A stretch of 64,000 nucleotides of DNA. Source: Companilactobacillus paralimentarius DSM 13238 = JCM 10415. GTDB lineage: Bacteria > Bacillota > Bacilli > Lactobacillales > Lactobacillaceae. Of this stretch, positions 43,820-53,215 are shown in pieces; the stretch's first letter is position 1, and every line of letters starts with the position of its first letter. The position numbers and the translations under genes are program-made. The notes beneath the pieces were generated by a model, which was not told the origin of the DNA, did not search any database, and saw only the letters and a list, made by a program, of their open reading frames with translations. Location: the NCBI RefSeq assembly GCF_001434985.1, contig NZ_AZES01000165.1, positions 1-64,000 of the forward strand, read 5' to 3'.

Positions 43820-44502
43820 CGTCTCATCACATATCCTTTACCACGAACGGTTGAAATATAACTTGGTGCACCTGAACGATCAATTTTATTACGTAGATAT
43901 TTAATATAAACATCTACAACGTTAGTCTCAGTTGAAGAACCTGTTCCCCAAACGCGCTCTAATAAGTCATCACGACTCAAAACGGTTCCAACGTTTTCCA
44001 TCAAAACACTCAACAAATCATATTCACGACGTGTTAAATCAATTACTTCACCATTACGCTTCAAGGTTTGTGTTGTCTTATCAATTACCAAATTCTTATA
44101 CTTAAGAACTTGATCATTGTTTCTAGTTACATCGATGTCTAAATCGATACGTCTTAACAAAGCACGAATTCTTGCAAGCAATTCCTCAATAGTGAAAGGC
44201 TTAACAATATAATCATCAGCACCATGATCTAATCCTGATACACGATCAATAATTGAATCTCTTGCTGTCATCATAATAATTGGTGTGTTCTTTTCTTGAC
44301 GGACACGACGACAAACTTCAATACCATTTAATTCAGGCAACATTAGATCCAATAAAATCAAATCCCAGTCTTCAGACAATGCCGCTTCAAGGCCAGTTCT
44401 ACCATCACGTTCAACAGTTACTTCATAGTTTTCATGTTGAAGTTCGAGTTGAACGAATTTTGCCATGTTCTCTTCGTCTTCAATAACAAGTATTTTAGCC
44501 AT
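43816..44502 (-). CDS. OmpR-family response regulator (CsrR/ArlR-like)
   Basis: A 228-residue regulator. The receiver domain has the acidic pair E8-D9, phospho-acceptor D52 in LILLDLMLP, and VKPF. The winged-helix DNA-binding domain ends VRGKGYVMRR. The receiver (LELQHENYEV, GLDHGADDYIVKPFTIEELLARIRALLRR) is close to CsrR/ArlR regulators. It is first in the operon and coupled to the kinase by an ATGA overlap. Confidence 0.95.
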   Translation of the reverse strand: MAKILVIEDEENMAKFVQLELQHENYEVTVERDGRTGLEAALSEDWDLILLDLMLPELNGIEVCRRVRQEKNTPIIMMTARDSIIDRVSGLDHGADDYIVKPFTIEELLARIRALLRRIDLDIDVTRNNDQVLKYKNLVIDKTTQTLKRNGEVIDLTRREYDLLSVLMENVGTVLSRDDLLERVWGTGSSTETNVVDVYIKYLRNKIDRSGAPSYISTVRGKGYVMRR

Positions 44503-44654
44503 ATATTTCTCCCATACATAAATATTAAATTGTCTTTAATTATAGCTTAATCATTAATTTGAATATGCCAGATTCTTGGCAATGCACTAATGATTTTAAC
44601 ATATAGCAAAAATTAAAAGAAGACAAGCTTTTATTTTTATTTTTTTGGAAAAAT
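44503..44654. other. AT-rich upstream region of the two-component operon
   Basis: This non-coding stretch must hold the promoter of the regulator-kinase operon. I see no high-quality -35/-10 pair and no other structure. Confidence 0.5.
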
Positions 44655-44678
44655 AAAAAAGAGACAATAATTCGTCTC
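44655..44678 (-). terminator. Small terminator-like hairpin
   Basis: A 5-bp stem (44661-44665 with 44674-44678) followed by TTTTTT on the minus strand. It lies about 70 bp past a possible 26-residue open frame. Confidence 0.5.
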
Positions 44679-44747
44679 AATTTTAATAATTTAATTTACT
44701 ATTCATAGAAATATAAATAGTGAAAACAAATTAGAATTGTAGATTTA

Positions 44748-44828
44748 CTAATGAGATTTCAAAACAACATTATTTGCTAATTTATCAACTAACGATAATT
44801 GTTTAGTTTCTATTTCTTTTTGACACAA
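44748..44828 (-). CDS. Possible 26-residue micropeptide
   Basis: A TTG at 44828 is preceded by AAAGGGAGAG with about 6 nt spacing and opens 27 codons ending in TAG. The peptide starts MCQKEIETKQ and ends VVLKSH, a polar sequence with one Cys. A terminator-like hairpin follows. No clear promoter is visible and length is within chance, so this is only a candidate. Confidence 0.3.
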   Translation of the reverse strand: MCQKEIETKQLSLVDKLANNVVLKSH

Positions 44829-44904
44829 AATTCTCTCCCTTTAAAAATTCATATTTTCAAAGTACAAATAAGTATTCAAATCCTAACAAATTCAGTTTTT
44901 TTAA

Positions 44905-44956
44905 TAAAAAAGCCTTAGACAATTAATCGCTATTCATACAACGATTATGTCTAAGG
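44905..44956 (-). terminator. Terminator after gnd
   Basis: A stem of about 9 bp (44913-44921 with 44948-44956) continues inward with a second helix of six pairs, and is followed by TTTTTT on the minus strand. Confidence 0.85.
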
Positions 44957-44976
44957 ACATTTTTATATTAAATTAA

Positions 44977-46401
44977 TTATTGTTCTTCATACCATGTGTA
45001 ATGGAATACACCTGGTTTGTCATTTCTCTCATAAGTATGAGCACCGAAGTAATCTCTTTGAGCTTGAATTAAGTTTGCAGGAAGAACTTCTGAACGATAT
45101 TGATCGTAGTATGAAATTGCAGCCATGAAACCTGAAACAGGAATTCCTGCTTGAACAGCAAAACTTACAACGTCACGAACGTCTGATTGATATTCTTCAA
45201 CGATACCCTTGAAGTAATCGTCCAACAATAAATTATCTAATTTTGGTTCTTTATCGTAAGCATCTGTAATCTTTTGTAGGAATTGTGCACGAATGATACA
45301 ACCAGCACGCCAAATTTGAGCAATCTTACCATATTGTAGATCCCAATCATAATGATCTGAAGCAGCTTTCATTTGGGCAAATCCTTGAGCATAACTGATC
45401 AACTTACTGAAGTACAAAGCCTTACGGATCTTTTCAACCAATTCGTCCATATCTTTAACGATTGGCTTTGTAGCAGGTGCAGGAAGAACCTTACTTGCCT
45501 TAACACGTTCATCTTTGTATGCAGAAACGTAACGTGAATAAACTGATTCAGTGATCAATGATTGTGGAACACCTAATTCTAGAGCACTTTGTGAACTCCA
45601 CTTACCAGTACCTTTGTTACCAGCCTTATCCATGATCTTGTTGACGATGTAGTCATCTGAGCCTTCATCATCTTTTCTAGTTAAAATTTGTGATGTGATA
45701 TCGATCAAGTAACTTGAAAGTTCACCCTTGTTCCAGTCTTGGAAGACTTCAGCAATCTTATTAACATCATTGTTAAATAAGTGCTTCAACAAGTTATAAC
45801 TTTCTGAGATCAATTCCATATCGCCATATTCGATACCATTATGAACCATCTTTACATAATGACCAGCACCATTAGGTCCGATATATGTAACACATGGAGC
45901 ACCATCTTCGTCGGCTTTAGCTGAAATTTGTTCCAAAATAGGAGCAACTAAATCATAAGCTTCTTTTTGACCACCGGGCATCAATGAAGGTCCTTGAAGA
46001 GCACCTAACTCACCACCGGAAACACCCATTCCGATAAAGTTGATTCCTGATTTATCCAAAAGTTCATTACGTTTCATAGTATCTTCGAAGAATGTATTAC
46101 CACCATCGATCAATACATCACCTTTGTCTAATAAAGGCAATAATTGATTGATAACAGCATCAGTACCGGCACCAGCCTTAACCATCATCAAAATACGACG
46201 AGGCTTTTCTAGTGAATTTACAAAGTCCTCAATTGTATAACTTGGTACCAATTTCTTTTCAGGATGTTCCTCAACAACTGCTTTTGTCTTTGAACCAGTA
46301 CGGTTGTAGATAGCAACTTCATATCCGCGGCTCTCAATGTTAAGGGCAAGATTTTTACCCATAACAGCCATACCAATAACACCAATTTGTGGTTTTGCCA
46401 T
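44977..46401 (-). CDS. gnd: 6-phosphogluconate dehydrogenase (decarboxylating)
   Basis: A 474-residue enzyme producing ribulose 5-phosphate and NADPH. It has the Rossmann motif [22 protein letters not shown] (NADP preference), [21 protein letters not shown], the catalytic region [15 protein letters not shown] and the C-terminal tail. Length is that of the long homodimeric form. It is monocistronic with GGAGG upstream. The product feeds Rpe at the other end of the window. Confidence 0.97.
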   Translation of the reverse strand: MAKPQIGVIGMAVMGKNLALNIESRGYEVAIYNRTGSKTKAVVEEHPEKKLVPSYTIEDFVNSLEKPRRILMMVKAGAGTDAVINQLLPLLDKGDVLIDGGNTFFEDTMKRNELLDKSGINFIGMGVSGGELGALQGPSLMPGGQKEAYDLVAPILEQISAKADEDGAPCVTYIGPNGAGHYVKMVHNGIEYGDMELISESYNLLKHLFNNDVNKIAEVFQDWNKGELSSYLIDITSQILTRKDDEGSDDYIVNKIMDKAGNKGTGKWSSQSALELGVPQSLITESVYSRYVSAYKDERVKASKVLPAPATKPIVKDMDELVEKIRKALYFSKLISYAQGFAQMKAASDHYDWDLQYGKIAQIWRAGCIIRAQFLQKITDAYDKEPKLDNLLLDDYFKGIVEEYQSDVRDVVSFAVQAGIPVSGFMAAISYYDQYRSEVLPANLIQAQRDYFGAHTYERNDKPGVFHYTWYEEQ

Positions 46402-46552
46402 TATAATAATTACCTCCGATTTTTGTTAACACATACTAATCTTAACAAAAAAACAAAAAAGGAGTATATAAAAGAACTTTTTTAGCAATTTTTTTGTAAA
46501 AAAAAGCGATTAGATTTATATGTGTTATTTTCAATTTCCAATAAATACAAAT
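46402..46552. other. Gap upstream of gnd
   Basis: The region is extremely AT-rich with several A and T homopolymers. It should contain the gnd promoter, but no -35/-10 pair stands out. Confidence 0.4.
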
Positions 46553-46579
46553 AAAAAAGAGCAGTAACAATACTACCCC
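46553..46579 (-). terminator. Weak terminator after yceD
   Basis: A 6-8 bp stem with G-T pairs (around 46562-46579) is followed by TTTTTT on the minus strand; it overlaps the last codons of the gene. Confidence 0.55.
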
Positions 46580-47124
46580 TTTGTGTCGTCATTAAATAAA
46601 TTTTTTAATTTAGCAAATTCAGGATTAACATGTTCTTCCTCATGTTGTTTCTTATACTCTTCTTCAGAAATAACACTCCAATTTTTGCCTGATGGCATAA
46701 CATTCTCTTCCTCTTCCTTCTTAGTTAAAATTTTTGAAGGAATACTCAACAAAATATTATCCACAATCGATTCGTAAACATTGATGGTTGGATTATCATC
46801 ATCAACAGGAATAACGACATTGTAGTCTTCTAATTCCTCTTCATCTACATCATCAATATTATAAGCCTCATTAATTCGAATATTCAGTGGCAACTCAACT
46901 GGTAATAAACTTCTAGTTGAAGGTACCTTTAGTGTTGTTTCCACTTTAATATCTGAAATAACTAAGCCATGGTCATTAAATAACTGACCTTCAACCTCTA
47001 CGGGAGAAATGGCTAACACATCTTCTGAACGTGTTTGCATCTCCTTGGTTAAATCGAGTGTTTCTTTAAATGTAAAAGGTTTGTCTTTGTAACGACGAAC
47101 TTCTTGCACATCCCAATTTAGCAT
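46573..47124 (-). CDS. yceD: YceD family protein (DUF177)
   Basis: A 183-residue protein of the YceD family, linked to 23S rRNA accumulation in other bacteria. The pattern seen is LDLTKEMQTRSEDVLAISPVEVEGQLFNDHGLVISDIKVETTLKVPSTRSLLPVELPLNI followed by an acidic middle and DVDEEE; long residues kept short here. Firmicute members usually precede rpmF, but no rpmF follows; a terminator and gnd lie downstream instead. The start overlaps the tmcAL stop by 1 bp. Confidence 0.85.
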   Translation of the reverse strand: MLNWDVQEVRRYKDKPFTFKETLDLTKEMQTRSEDVLAISPVEVEGQLFNDHGLVISDIKVETTLKVPSTRSLLPVELPLNIRINEAYNIDDVDEEELEDYNVVIPVDDDNPTINVYESIVDNILLSIPSKILTKKEEEENVMPSGKNWSVISEEEYKKQHEEEHVNPEFAKLKNLFNDDTKG

Positions 47125-48224
47125 TAATTTACCCCTTTCATATAAGGTATTTTTCCAAAATTTTGTTCTTCCTCAGTTATGAGCTGACGAACCTCATCCG
47201 CTCGTACTTCCAAGTTTAAATGTTTTTGTTCTTTTTTACCAACTCGTGTAATCAGATCGACATTGCCCTTTTTTAAGCCATTTAAATAATTTTTACCACG
47301 TTCATCAAATCCCAATATTCTTAAATAAGGATTATTATAAACATTATTAATTTCTGACTTTTTGACATTTAATAATGTATACATCATCAGCCGCCTGATT
47401 CGAGCCATAGTATACCGTTTTGATTTTACACGTTCAACTAATTCCGTAAAATTATGGCTCCATTTAATTTCTTTTTTTAGTTTATACTCCAAACCTTCAA
47501 CCATCTGATAGTTAGAGTGTAATTCGGTTACTGAATGACTGAGAATTTGAAATTTTAAATACGGAAAGTAATCATCCCAAGTCACAATCTTTTGTTTATC
47601 GAAATTATTTACAGTTGCTGTCGGAACCAAATCAGCAAATGAGAGCCCTTGAGACTTCCGTTTTCTAATCTCAGTTGCACTAAATTCACTTGCAACACGT
47701 TGAATCGTATTGACATGAATTGGATAGTCCTGCTCAATCAATTGAGTTACATAATTTAAACCTAAGAGCTGATTGGGCAACTTAGCAATATCAATTCCTA
47801 AGGTCTGATAATACTGAGTTAAATTTTCAGCCGAACTCAAACGATAATCCTGTTGAAAATCAGTCCGAGAATGAATTATTTTTTGTGCTAAATTATCAAA
47901 ATCCAATTTTTGTTCAGTACCAAAAACTAGTTCATTGACTTCTAAAAGTTGCAATAATTTCATTGACCCTCGGGCAAAGTATTGTGCCGACTCCACTGCA
48001 TATGCGAATGGCAATTCAACAACAAGATCAACCCCATTATCGATAGCAATCTGTGCTCGACTCCATTTATCTAAAATAGCAAAATCACCCCGTTGGACGA
48101 AATTACCAGACATTACGGCAATTAATACATCGGGGTGATACGTTTGTTTAATTTTATCTATAAATAATTTATGACCATTGTGAAACGGATTGAACTCCGC
48201 AACGAAACCATAGACTTTTGTCAT
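47124..48224 (-). CDS. tmcAL: tRNA(Met) cytidine acetate ligase
   Basis: A 366-residue YlbM-type enzyme that makes N4-acetylcytidine at the wobble position of elongator tRNA-Met from acetate and ATP. The nucleotidyltransferase motif FNPFHNGH is near the N-terminus, followed by VMSGNFVQRGDFA and WSRAQIAI. The ATG at 48224 has AGAGGA upstream; the frame is open to 48257 without a better start. It lies downstream of the yqeM-rsfS-yqeK-nadD string as in other Firmicutes. Confidence 0.94.
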   Translation of the reverse strand: MTKVYGFVAEFNPFHNGHKLFIDKIKQTYHPDVLIAVMSGNFVQRGDFAILDKWSRAQIAIDNGVDLVVELPFAYAVESAQYFARGSMKLLQLLEVNELVFGTEQKLDFDNLAQKIIHSRTDFQQDYRLSSAENLTQYYQTLGIDIAKLPNQLLGLNYVTQLIEQDYPIHVNTIQRVASEFSATEIRKRKSQGLSFADLVPTATVNNFDKQKIVTWDDYFPYLKFQILSHSVTELHSNYQMVEGLEYKLKKEIKWSHNFTELVERVKSKRYTMARIRRLMMYTLLNVKKSEINNVYNNPYLRILGFDERGKNYLNGLKKGNVDLITRVGKKEQKHLNLEVRADEVRQLITEEEQNFGKIPYMKGVN

Positions 48225-48232
48225 AGAATCCT

Positions 48233-48964
48233 CTATTTTTCTGCAGCAAAGAACCAACGAGTTGAATCATCTTTGATTTCTGATTGACCAAATTCTGCCG
48301 TAACTTGGACATTCTTAAAGCCGATGTCCTTAAGAATCATCTCAAAAGTCCCAACTGGATATGTTCTCTCCTTATGAAGTTCAGTATTAACTGAATAACC
48401 TTGAATCTTTTCATTCCAATTAAAGAATGTCAATTCATGCTCAATACTGTGAGGATATTCACCCTCATAACTATTCCACATAAAAGCTGAATCTTCAGCT
48501 CGATGATTGAACATATAGCCTGGGAAAACCTCATCCATTTGATATAGAGAATGGGCATCAAACAAATACTTGCCACCTTCGTTAAGGTGCTCATACGCTT
48601 GATTAAAAGCTACTGCTAGCTCGTCTTCATCTTTTAAGTAACAAATTGAATCATCAAAACAAGTGATGACATCAAACTTATTGAAATCAAATAAATCCAT
48701 CATATTACTTTGAACAAATGGAATATTCTTTTTGGCCTTAGTTGCTTTTTCCGCTGCAATTTTTAACATTTCTTCAGATAAATCAGCTCCTGTAACTTGG
48801 AAACGATCAGCCAATTGGATTGTTAAATCGCCTGTACCACAAGCAACATCTAACAAAGATTTAGCTTTATCTGAGACTTGTTGTTCTACATATTGTGCCC
48901 ACTTAGCATACAGTGAATCATCCATTAGTTCACTGTAAACACGCGCAAATGAGTTATAAATCAT
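48233..48964 (-). CDS. yqeM: Class I SAM-dependent methyltransferase (YqeM type)
   Basis: A 243-residue methyltransferase with SAM motif LLDVACGTGDLTIQLA and the later DVITCFDDSICYL. The substrate is not known. It sits between rsfS and tmcAL and overlaps the rsfS stop (TAATG), matching YqeM of Bacillus. Confidence 0.9.
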   Translation of the reverse strand: MIYNSFARVYSELMDDSLYAKWAQYVEQQVSDKAKSLLDVACGTGDLTIQLADRFQVTGADLSEEMLKIAAEKATKAKKNIPFVQSNMMDLFDFNKFDVITCFDDSICYLKDEDELAVAFNQAYEHLNEGGKYLFDAHSLYQMDEVFPGYMFNHRAEDSAFMWNSYEGEYPHSIEHELTFFNWNEKIQGYSVNTELHKERTYPVGTFEMILKDIGFKNVQVTAEFGQSEIKDDSTRWFFAAEK

Positions 48965-49320
48965 TATTCAGTTACCAAATTGGAAATATCTACTTCGGGA
49001 GCATCTGACCAAAGTTTTTCCAAATTGTAGAATTCACGTTTTTCGGCTGTGAAGACATGAATAATAACATCGTGAAGATCAATCAATACCCATTCAGAGT
49101 TACGATTTCCTTCAACGTGACTTACATCAATGTCATTTTCGCCAGCTTTATCCAAAACTGATTGAACAATAGCATCAACTTGACGTTGAGAACCGGCATC
49201 CATAATAACAAAATAATCAGCCACAATACTTACACCACTGATATTCAAAACTTTAATATCGTTAGCGTGTTTTTCATCTGCTGCCTTAACAGCAATTTCC
49301 ATTATATTCTTTGAGTCCAA
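48964..49320 (-). CDS. rsfS: Ribosomal silencing factor RsfS
   Basis: A 118-residue protein that binds L14 and blocks subunit joining in starvation. The block DIKVLNISGVSIVADYFVIMDAGSQRQVDAI is diagnostic, then EGNRNSEWVLIDLHDVIIHVF. The TTG at 49320 is chosen because AAGGAG lies 8 nt upstream, and the yqeK stop is only 1 nt before it. Confidence 0.94.
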   Translation of the reverse strand: MDSKNIMEIAVKAADEKHANDIKVLNISGVSIVADYFVIMDAGSQRQVDAIVQSVLDKAGENDIDVSHVEGNRNSEWVLIDLHDVIIHVFTAEKREFYNLEKLWSDAPEVDISNLVTE

Positions 49321-49321
49321 A

Positions 49322-49924
49322 CTATAATTCTCCTTTTGCAATCCAGTAGTTATAATTTACAAATGTTTCTGGGTATACTACCCTATTGCGGTCAATCAAG
49401 TATGCCAGTGAGTGCTTCAATTCAAAAGTTACTCCAGCATCTAATGATTTTTTAGCATATTGTCTAGCTTCATCGATTCCTGGGAAACTTCTCTTAGGTT
49501 CAATGAAATCACCAATAAATACACATTTATCAACTGTAGTCATGGTTGTATGACCAACTGTGTGTCTTCTGATAGCATTCAGGACATCTTCATCATAAAT
49601 ACCCAATTCATCTTTAACAATTTCAGCGCCAACGATTCCGTGCCAAATAGCATTGTTAAATTTTAATAACTCTGGATCCATATTTTTCTCTTTAATAACA
49701 CTAATAAATTCTTCATCACTGCGCTCTTTAGCATAGTCATGTAACAAACCAGCTAAACCTGCACGTTCGACGTCGCCACCATTTTCAGCAGCTAGTTCGC
49801 GACTTACTTTTTCTACTCGTAAACAATGGTTATAGCGAAAGTCGCTTAAAGTATCACGCATTCGCTCCAGAATCTTGTCTCGATCGATTCCTGGCATAAC
49901 TTCATCATAATTAAATTCAGTCAT
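49322..49924 (-). CDS. yqeK: HD-domain nucleotidase YqeK (Ap4A hydrolase type)
   Basis: A 200-residue HD-fold protein; family members hydrolyse Ap4A symmetrically. The HD signature is seen in HCLRVEKVSRELA and GLAGLLHDYAKERS, with a later H-x-I-x-G (HGIVGAEI). The ATG at 49924 has GGGGG upstream. It overlaps the nadD end by 8 bp. Confidence 0.94.
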   Translation of the reverse strand: MTEFNYDEVMPGIDRDKILERMRDTLSDFRYNHCLRVEKVSRELAAENGGDVERAGLAGLLHDYAKERSDEEFISVIKEKNMDPELLKFNNAIWHGIVGAEIVKDELGIYDEDVLNAIRRHTVGHTTMTTVDKCVFIGDFIEPKRSFPGIDEARQYAKKSLDAGVTFELKHSLAYLIDRNRVVYPETFVNYNYWIAKGEL

Positions 49925-50561
49925 TATAAAGCCCCCTGTCATTTATATACCAAGCAACATCATCAGGTACCAAATACTTTATTGTTTGACCCTTTCTGAC
50001 TCGCTCACGTATCATACTTGAACTAATTTCTAATTCAGGCGTGTTTACCCAAAGTATAGGGTACTTTGACTTTTTCTCAAAGCCTTTACGACATACTCCT
50101 ACAAAATGTACCATCTGTCTCAATTCTTCAATGTGAGACCATTTAGGTAAATTCTCCACCATATCTCCACCAATAATAAAGTAATACTCAGTATTAGGAT
50201 TATATTCTTTCAATAGCTTAATGGTTTCATAAGTATAACTCACTCCACCACGATGAATATCAGTTAAGTCTAGATCAAAATGCATATTATCTCTAATAGC
50301 CAATTTGATCATATTGATACGATCATCACTATTGATGGTAGGAATGGTCTTTTGTACTCCACGATGAGGTGGAACTTTGTCAGGCAAAAATAACACTTTA
50401 TCCAAACACAATTGTTCGTAAACTTGTTCGGCAATAACTAAATGTCCCAAATGAATGGGATTAAAAGTTCCACCTAAGATTCCAACATGCTTTTTGGGCA
50501 AATTACTATGAAATTCTAATTTTGCTTTAGTTAATAATTGTTTTTGAGTATCCATTTTCAT
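49917..50561 (-). CDS. nadD: Nicotinate-nucleotide adenylyltransferase
   Basis: A 214-residue enzyme in NAD synthesis joining ATP and nicotinate mononucleotide. Motifs: GGTFNPIHLGHL (nucleotide binding), PPHRG and the C-terminal SSSMIRERVRKG. The exact start (ATG 50561 or 50555, or GTG 50564) is uncertain because no strong ribosome-binding site is present; it lies close behind yhbY. Confidence 0.95.
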   Translation of the reverse strand: MKMDTQKQLLTKAKLEFHSNLPKKHVGILGGTFNPIHLGHLVIAEQVYEQLCLDKVLFLPDKVPPHRGVQKTIPTINSDDRINMIKLAIRDNMHFDLDLTDIHRGGVSYTYETIKLLKEYNPNTEYYFIIGGDMVENLPKWSHIEELRQMVHFVGVCRKGFEKKSKYPILWVNTPELEISSSMIRERVRKGQTIKYLVPDDVAWYINDRGLYND

Positions 50562-50569
50562 CACTTAAA

Positions 50570-50884
50570 TTACATATTTTCTAATTCAATAGAATATTTA
50601 CGGTTTTTAATTTTAGGTGCTTTCTTGTAAAAGACTAATTTAGAACCAATTGTTTGTACGTGAACGATTTGTTCGTCAAATTCATTCAAAGCATCAATCA
50701 AATCTTGGGGTTCCACCATTGTATTTTGTAGTAATGAAACTTTAATTATTTCATCTTTGTTAATCAAAAGTTCTAATTGATTTAAAAGATTTTCACTGAT
50801 ACCATCACGACCAACTTGAATAGCTGGTTTCATGGTAGCGGCTTGACTTCTTAAATAACGATTCTTTTTTCCTTTAATTATCAT
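50570..50884 (-). CDS. yhbY: YhbY family RNA-binding protein
   Basis: A 104-residue CRM-domain protein that associates with pre-50S particles. The pattern GKKNRYLRSQAATMKPAIQVGRDG and ENLLNQLELLINKDEIIKVSLLQN is typical. ATG at 50884 has AAGGAG upstream; the open frame extends into the yqeH 3' end without use. Confidence 0.94.
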   Translation of the reverse strand: MIIKGKKNRYLRSQAATMKPAIQVGRDGISENLLNQLELLINKDEIIKVSLLQNTMVEPQDLIDALNEFDEQIVHVQTIGSKLVFYKKAPKIKNRKYSIELENM

Positions 50885-50894
50885 ATGTTTCTCC

Positions 50895-52010
50895 TTAAAT
50901 AATTGCATTCCGAATTGAGACACGGACACCATCTGGAACGTAGGCCTTAACCTTGCTTCCGGCAGGAATTGTAACCCAACCTAAACCATAGATAACAATA
51001 TCAGATTTCTCATGTGCAGAGAAAATTTGTTGCTTCATTTTAGGGAAAGATTCAATTTCTGTAGGTGGAGCTAAAATATCACCTAAATGTTTTTGATAGA
51101 ACTCATCCGCATTGATTGTCTTAGTTCTATGAAGTGGCAATCCTTGATTGACATAGAAAGTAACATTCGTCTTATAATCTAAGAAATCGAATCTAGCTAA
51201 GCCAGCCACAAAAATTGTTTGTCCATCACGAAGTTGGAAAGTAACTGGACGTAATGGTTTCTTAGGTGTAATGGTCTTTAAATCTTTGGCATTCAAATAA
51301 TGTGCTAATTGATAATTGTGAATAATACCTGGTGTATCAACTAGATTGTGTCCATCATCCAAAGGAATATCAATTCTATCAAGTGTTGTACCTGGAAATC
51401 TTGATGTCGTGATCAAATTCTTAACGTCTGAGTTAGAACTAATAATACGGTTAATCAAAGTTGATTTACCAGTATTAGTTGTTCCTACAACATAAACATC
51501 TTTGCCATCACGATATTTTTCAATCATATCCATCAATTCATCAATATTAATTCCCTTAACAGCTGAAACTAAAATTTGGTCAGTTGACTTGATTCCATTT
51601 TCCTTACTCTTTTGTTGTAACCAGTTCAATAGACGATTCTTATTAACTGATTTTGGCAATAGATCAACCTTATTACCAACAACAATAATTTTTTTATCAC
51701 CAACAAATCTTTGTAAACCGGGAATGACACTACCCTCGTAGTCAAAAACATCGACTACGTTTACTACTAGTGCATCTTTTTCTGAAATAGAATCCAACAA
51801 CTTCAAGAAATCATCGTCTGAGACATCAACATCCGTAATTTCATTATAATTACGTAGTCTAAAACATCTCTTGCACAATAATTCTTTAGAATCGTCTTCT
51901 ACATATTTCTTTAAAGTTGATTCTTGCACATAGCCGGGCTTATCTTTATCTTCGGTCTGAAGTCTGGCACCACAACCTATACAATACAACTTATCATCAA
52001 TTTCTGTCAT
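50895..52010 (-). CDS. yqeH: Ribosome biogenesis GTPase YqeH
   Basis: A 371-residue circularly permuted GTPase needed for 30S assembly. An N-terminal zinc finger (CIGCGARLQ, then LCKRCFRL) precedes permuted motifs NKVDLLPKS (G4), GTTNTGKSTLINRI (P-loop) and LVDTPGI (G3). It overlaps the yqeG end by 14 bp. Confidence 0.96.
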   Translation of the reverse strand: MTEIDDKLYCIGCGARLQTEDKDKPGYVQESTLKKYVEDDSKELLCKRCFRLRNYNEITDVDVSDDDFLKLLDSISEKDALVVNVVDVFDYEGSVIPGLQRFVGDKKIIVVGNKVDLLPKSVNKNRLLNWLQQKSKENGIKSTDQILVSAVKGINIDELMDMIEKYRDGKDVYVVGTTNTGKSTLINRIISSNSDVKNLITTSRFPGTTLDRIDIPLDDGHNLVDTPGIIHNYQLAHYLNAKDLKTITPKKPLRPVTFQLRDGQTIFVAGLARFDFLDYKTNVTFYVNQGLPLHRTKTINADEFYQKHLGDILAPPTEIESFPKMKQQIFSAHEKSDIVIYGLGWVTIPAGSKVKAYVPDGVRVSIRNAII

Positions 52011-52524
52011 TTAATGAATCCTTCCAGTATAAATTCTTATCACGTTTTTGCATAGCTTTTAAAATTGGACGTTCAAAAAATCTATTTACACGGGTCTTTT
52101 TAGCATCAGTTTTTACTAAAGGCTTTACCAAAACTGTTTTTAACCCGGCCATATTTCCCGCCAAAACGTCAGTCATCACTTGATCTCCAACAAATAAGAC
52201 GTTGGCAGGATTAATTTTTTCACTTCTAATATGATTAATAATTACGAATGGTAATGGTTTAACTGCACGAGCAACAATACTTACCGGTAATTCATGAACA
52301 GCTTTTTCAACACGTTCATAACTATTGTTCGAAACAATCATAACCTCAATATCATTTTTAGACATCTGATTGAGCCATTTTCGTAATGAGAGGTCATATT
52401 TATTACTATTCCATGGCAAAAGTGTATTATCAAGATCTGTCATAATAGTAGTAATTCCTAATTGTTTAAGATCATCAATCTCAATATCAGTAATCTTATC
52501 AAGCATAATATATGGTTTAAACAT
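51997..52524 (-). CDS. yqeG: YqeG family HAD phosphatase
   Basis: A 175-residue HAD IIIA phosphatase. The nucleophile motif DLDNTLLPW, motif II VSNN, and motif III with GDQVMTDVLAGNMAG are clear. Related proteins may be phosphatidylglycerophosphatases. It starts the yqeG-yqeH-yhbY-nadD-yqeK-rsfS-yqeM-tmcAL-yceD string. Confidence 0.93.
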   Translation of the reverse strand: MFKPYIMLDKITDIEIDDLKQLGITTIMTDLDNTLLPWNSNKYDLSLRKWLNQMSKNDIEVMIVSNNSYERVEKAVHELPVSIVARAVKPLPFVIINHIRSEKINPANVLFVGDQVMTDVLAGNMAGLKTVLVKPLVKTDAKKTRVNRFFERPILKAMQKRDKNLYWKDSLNDRN

Positions 52525-52551
52525 TTTTAATCCTCATTATCTGCTAATTAG

Positions 52552-52587
52552 TAAAAAAACGTAATTTGGGTTATCCAAATTACGTTT
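52552..52587 (-). terminator. Terminator of the infC-rpmI-rplT operon
   Basis: A perfect 13-bp stem (52557-52569 with 52575-52587) and T7 on the minus strand, 11 bp past rplT. Confidence 0.88.
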
Positions 52588-52597
52588 GTTTTAACAA

Positions 52598-52954
52598 TTA
52601 AGCTAAAGCTTTCTTAGCTGTATCTACTAAACTTGTGAATGCCTTTGGATCTTCAATAGCAACTTGGGCCAACATCTTACGGTTGATGTCGACATTAGCT
52701 AACTTCAAACCATGCATTAATTTGCTGTAGCTGATTTCATTCATTCTTGCAGCAGCATTGATTCTAGCAATCCATAACTTACGGAAGTCGCGCTTAACTT
52801 GGCGACGATCACGGAATGCATAACGGTATGAAACCATGATTTGAGTATGAGCTGCTTTAAAAGTGATATGTTTTGAACCACGATATCCCTTAGCTAATTT
52901 TAAAACCTTTTTACGACGTTTGCGAGTTACTGTTCCACCTTTTACACGTGGCAT
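52598..52954 (-). CDS. rplT: 50S ribosomal protein L20
   Basis: A 118-residue L20 with the basic N-terminal extension ([21 protein letters not shown]) and the globular end. L20 is the usual autoregulator of this operon. AAGGAGG precedes the ATG. Confidence 0.98.
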   Translation of the reverse strand: MPRVKGGTVTRKRRKKVLKLAKGYRGSKHITFKAAHTQIMVSYRYAFRDRRQVKRDFRKLWIARINAAARMNEISYSKLMHGLKLANVDINRKMLAQVAIEDPKAFTSLVDTAKKALA

Positions 52955-53004
52955 AATGACTCCTCCTTTAATTTACGAAAATAAATATTTAAGTGATTAG
53001 CTAA

Positions 53005-53202
53005 TTAATATGTAGCTAACATTTGTTTGATACGTTTCATATCACTTGAACTAACCATACCTGGTTTAGCCAATTGACGACGTTGCTTCTTTGTCTTACC
53101 GTGGAAACGGTGACTTGTGTAAGCATGCATTCTCTTCCAACCACCATTAGCAGTTTTCTTAAATCTCTTTGCTGATGCGCGGTGTGTCTTTTGTTTAGGC
53201 AT
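53005..53202 (-). CDS. rpmI: 50S ribosomal protein L35
   Basis: A 65-residue basic protein [24 protein letters not shown]-type, with the [18 protein letters not shown] centre (shown in parts). The ATG at 53202 has GGAGGG upstream. Standard position between infC and rplT. Confidence 0.97.
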   Translation of the reverse strand: MPKQKTHRASAKRFKKTANGGWKRMHAYTSHRFHGKTKKQRRQLAKPGMVSSSDMKRIKQMLATY

Positions 53203-53215
53203 GAAAATCCCTCCA

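Noticed and set aside
46402-46552. Possible gnd promoter elements among the T-rich runs.
   Set aside because: No -35/-10 pair with acceptable spacing could be found by eye.
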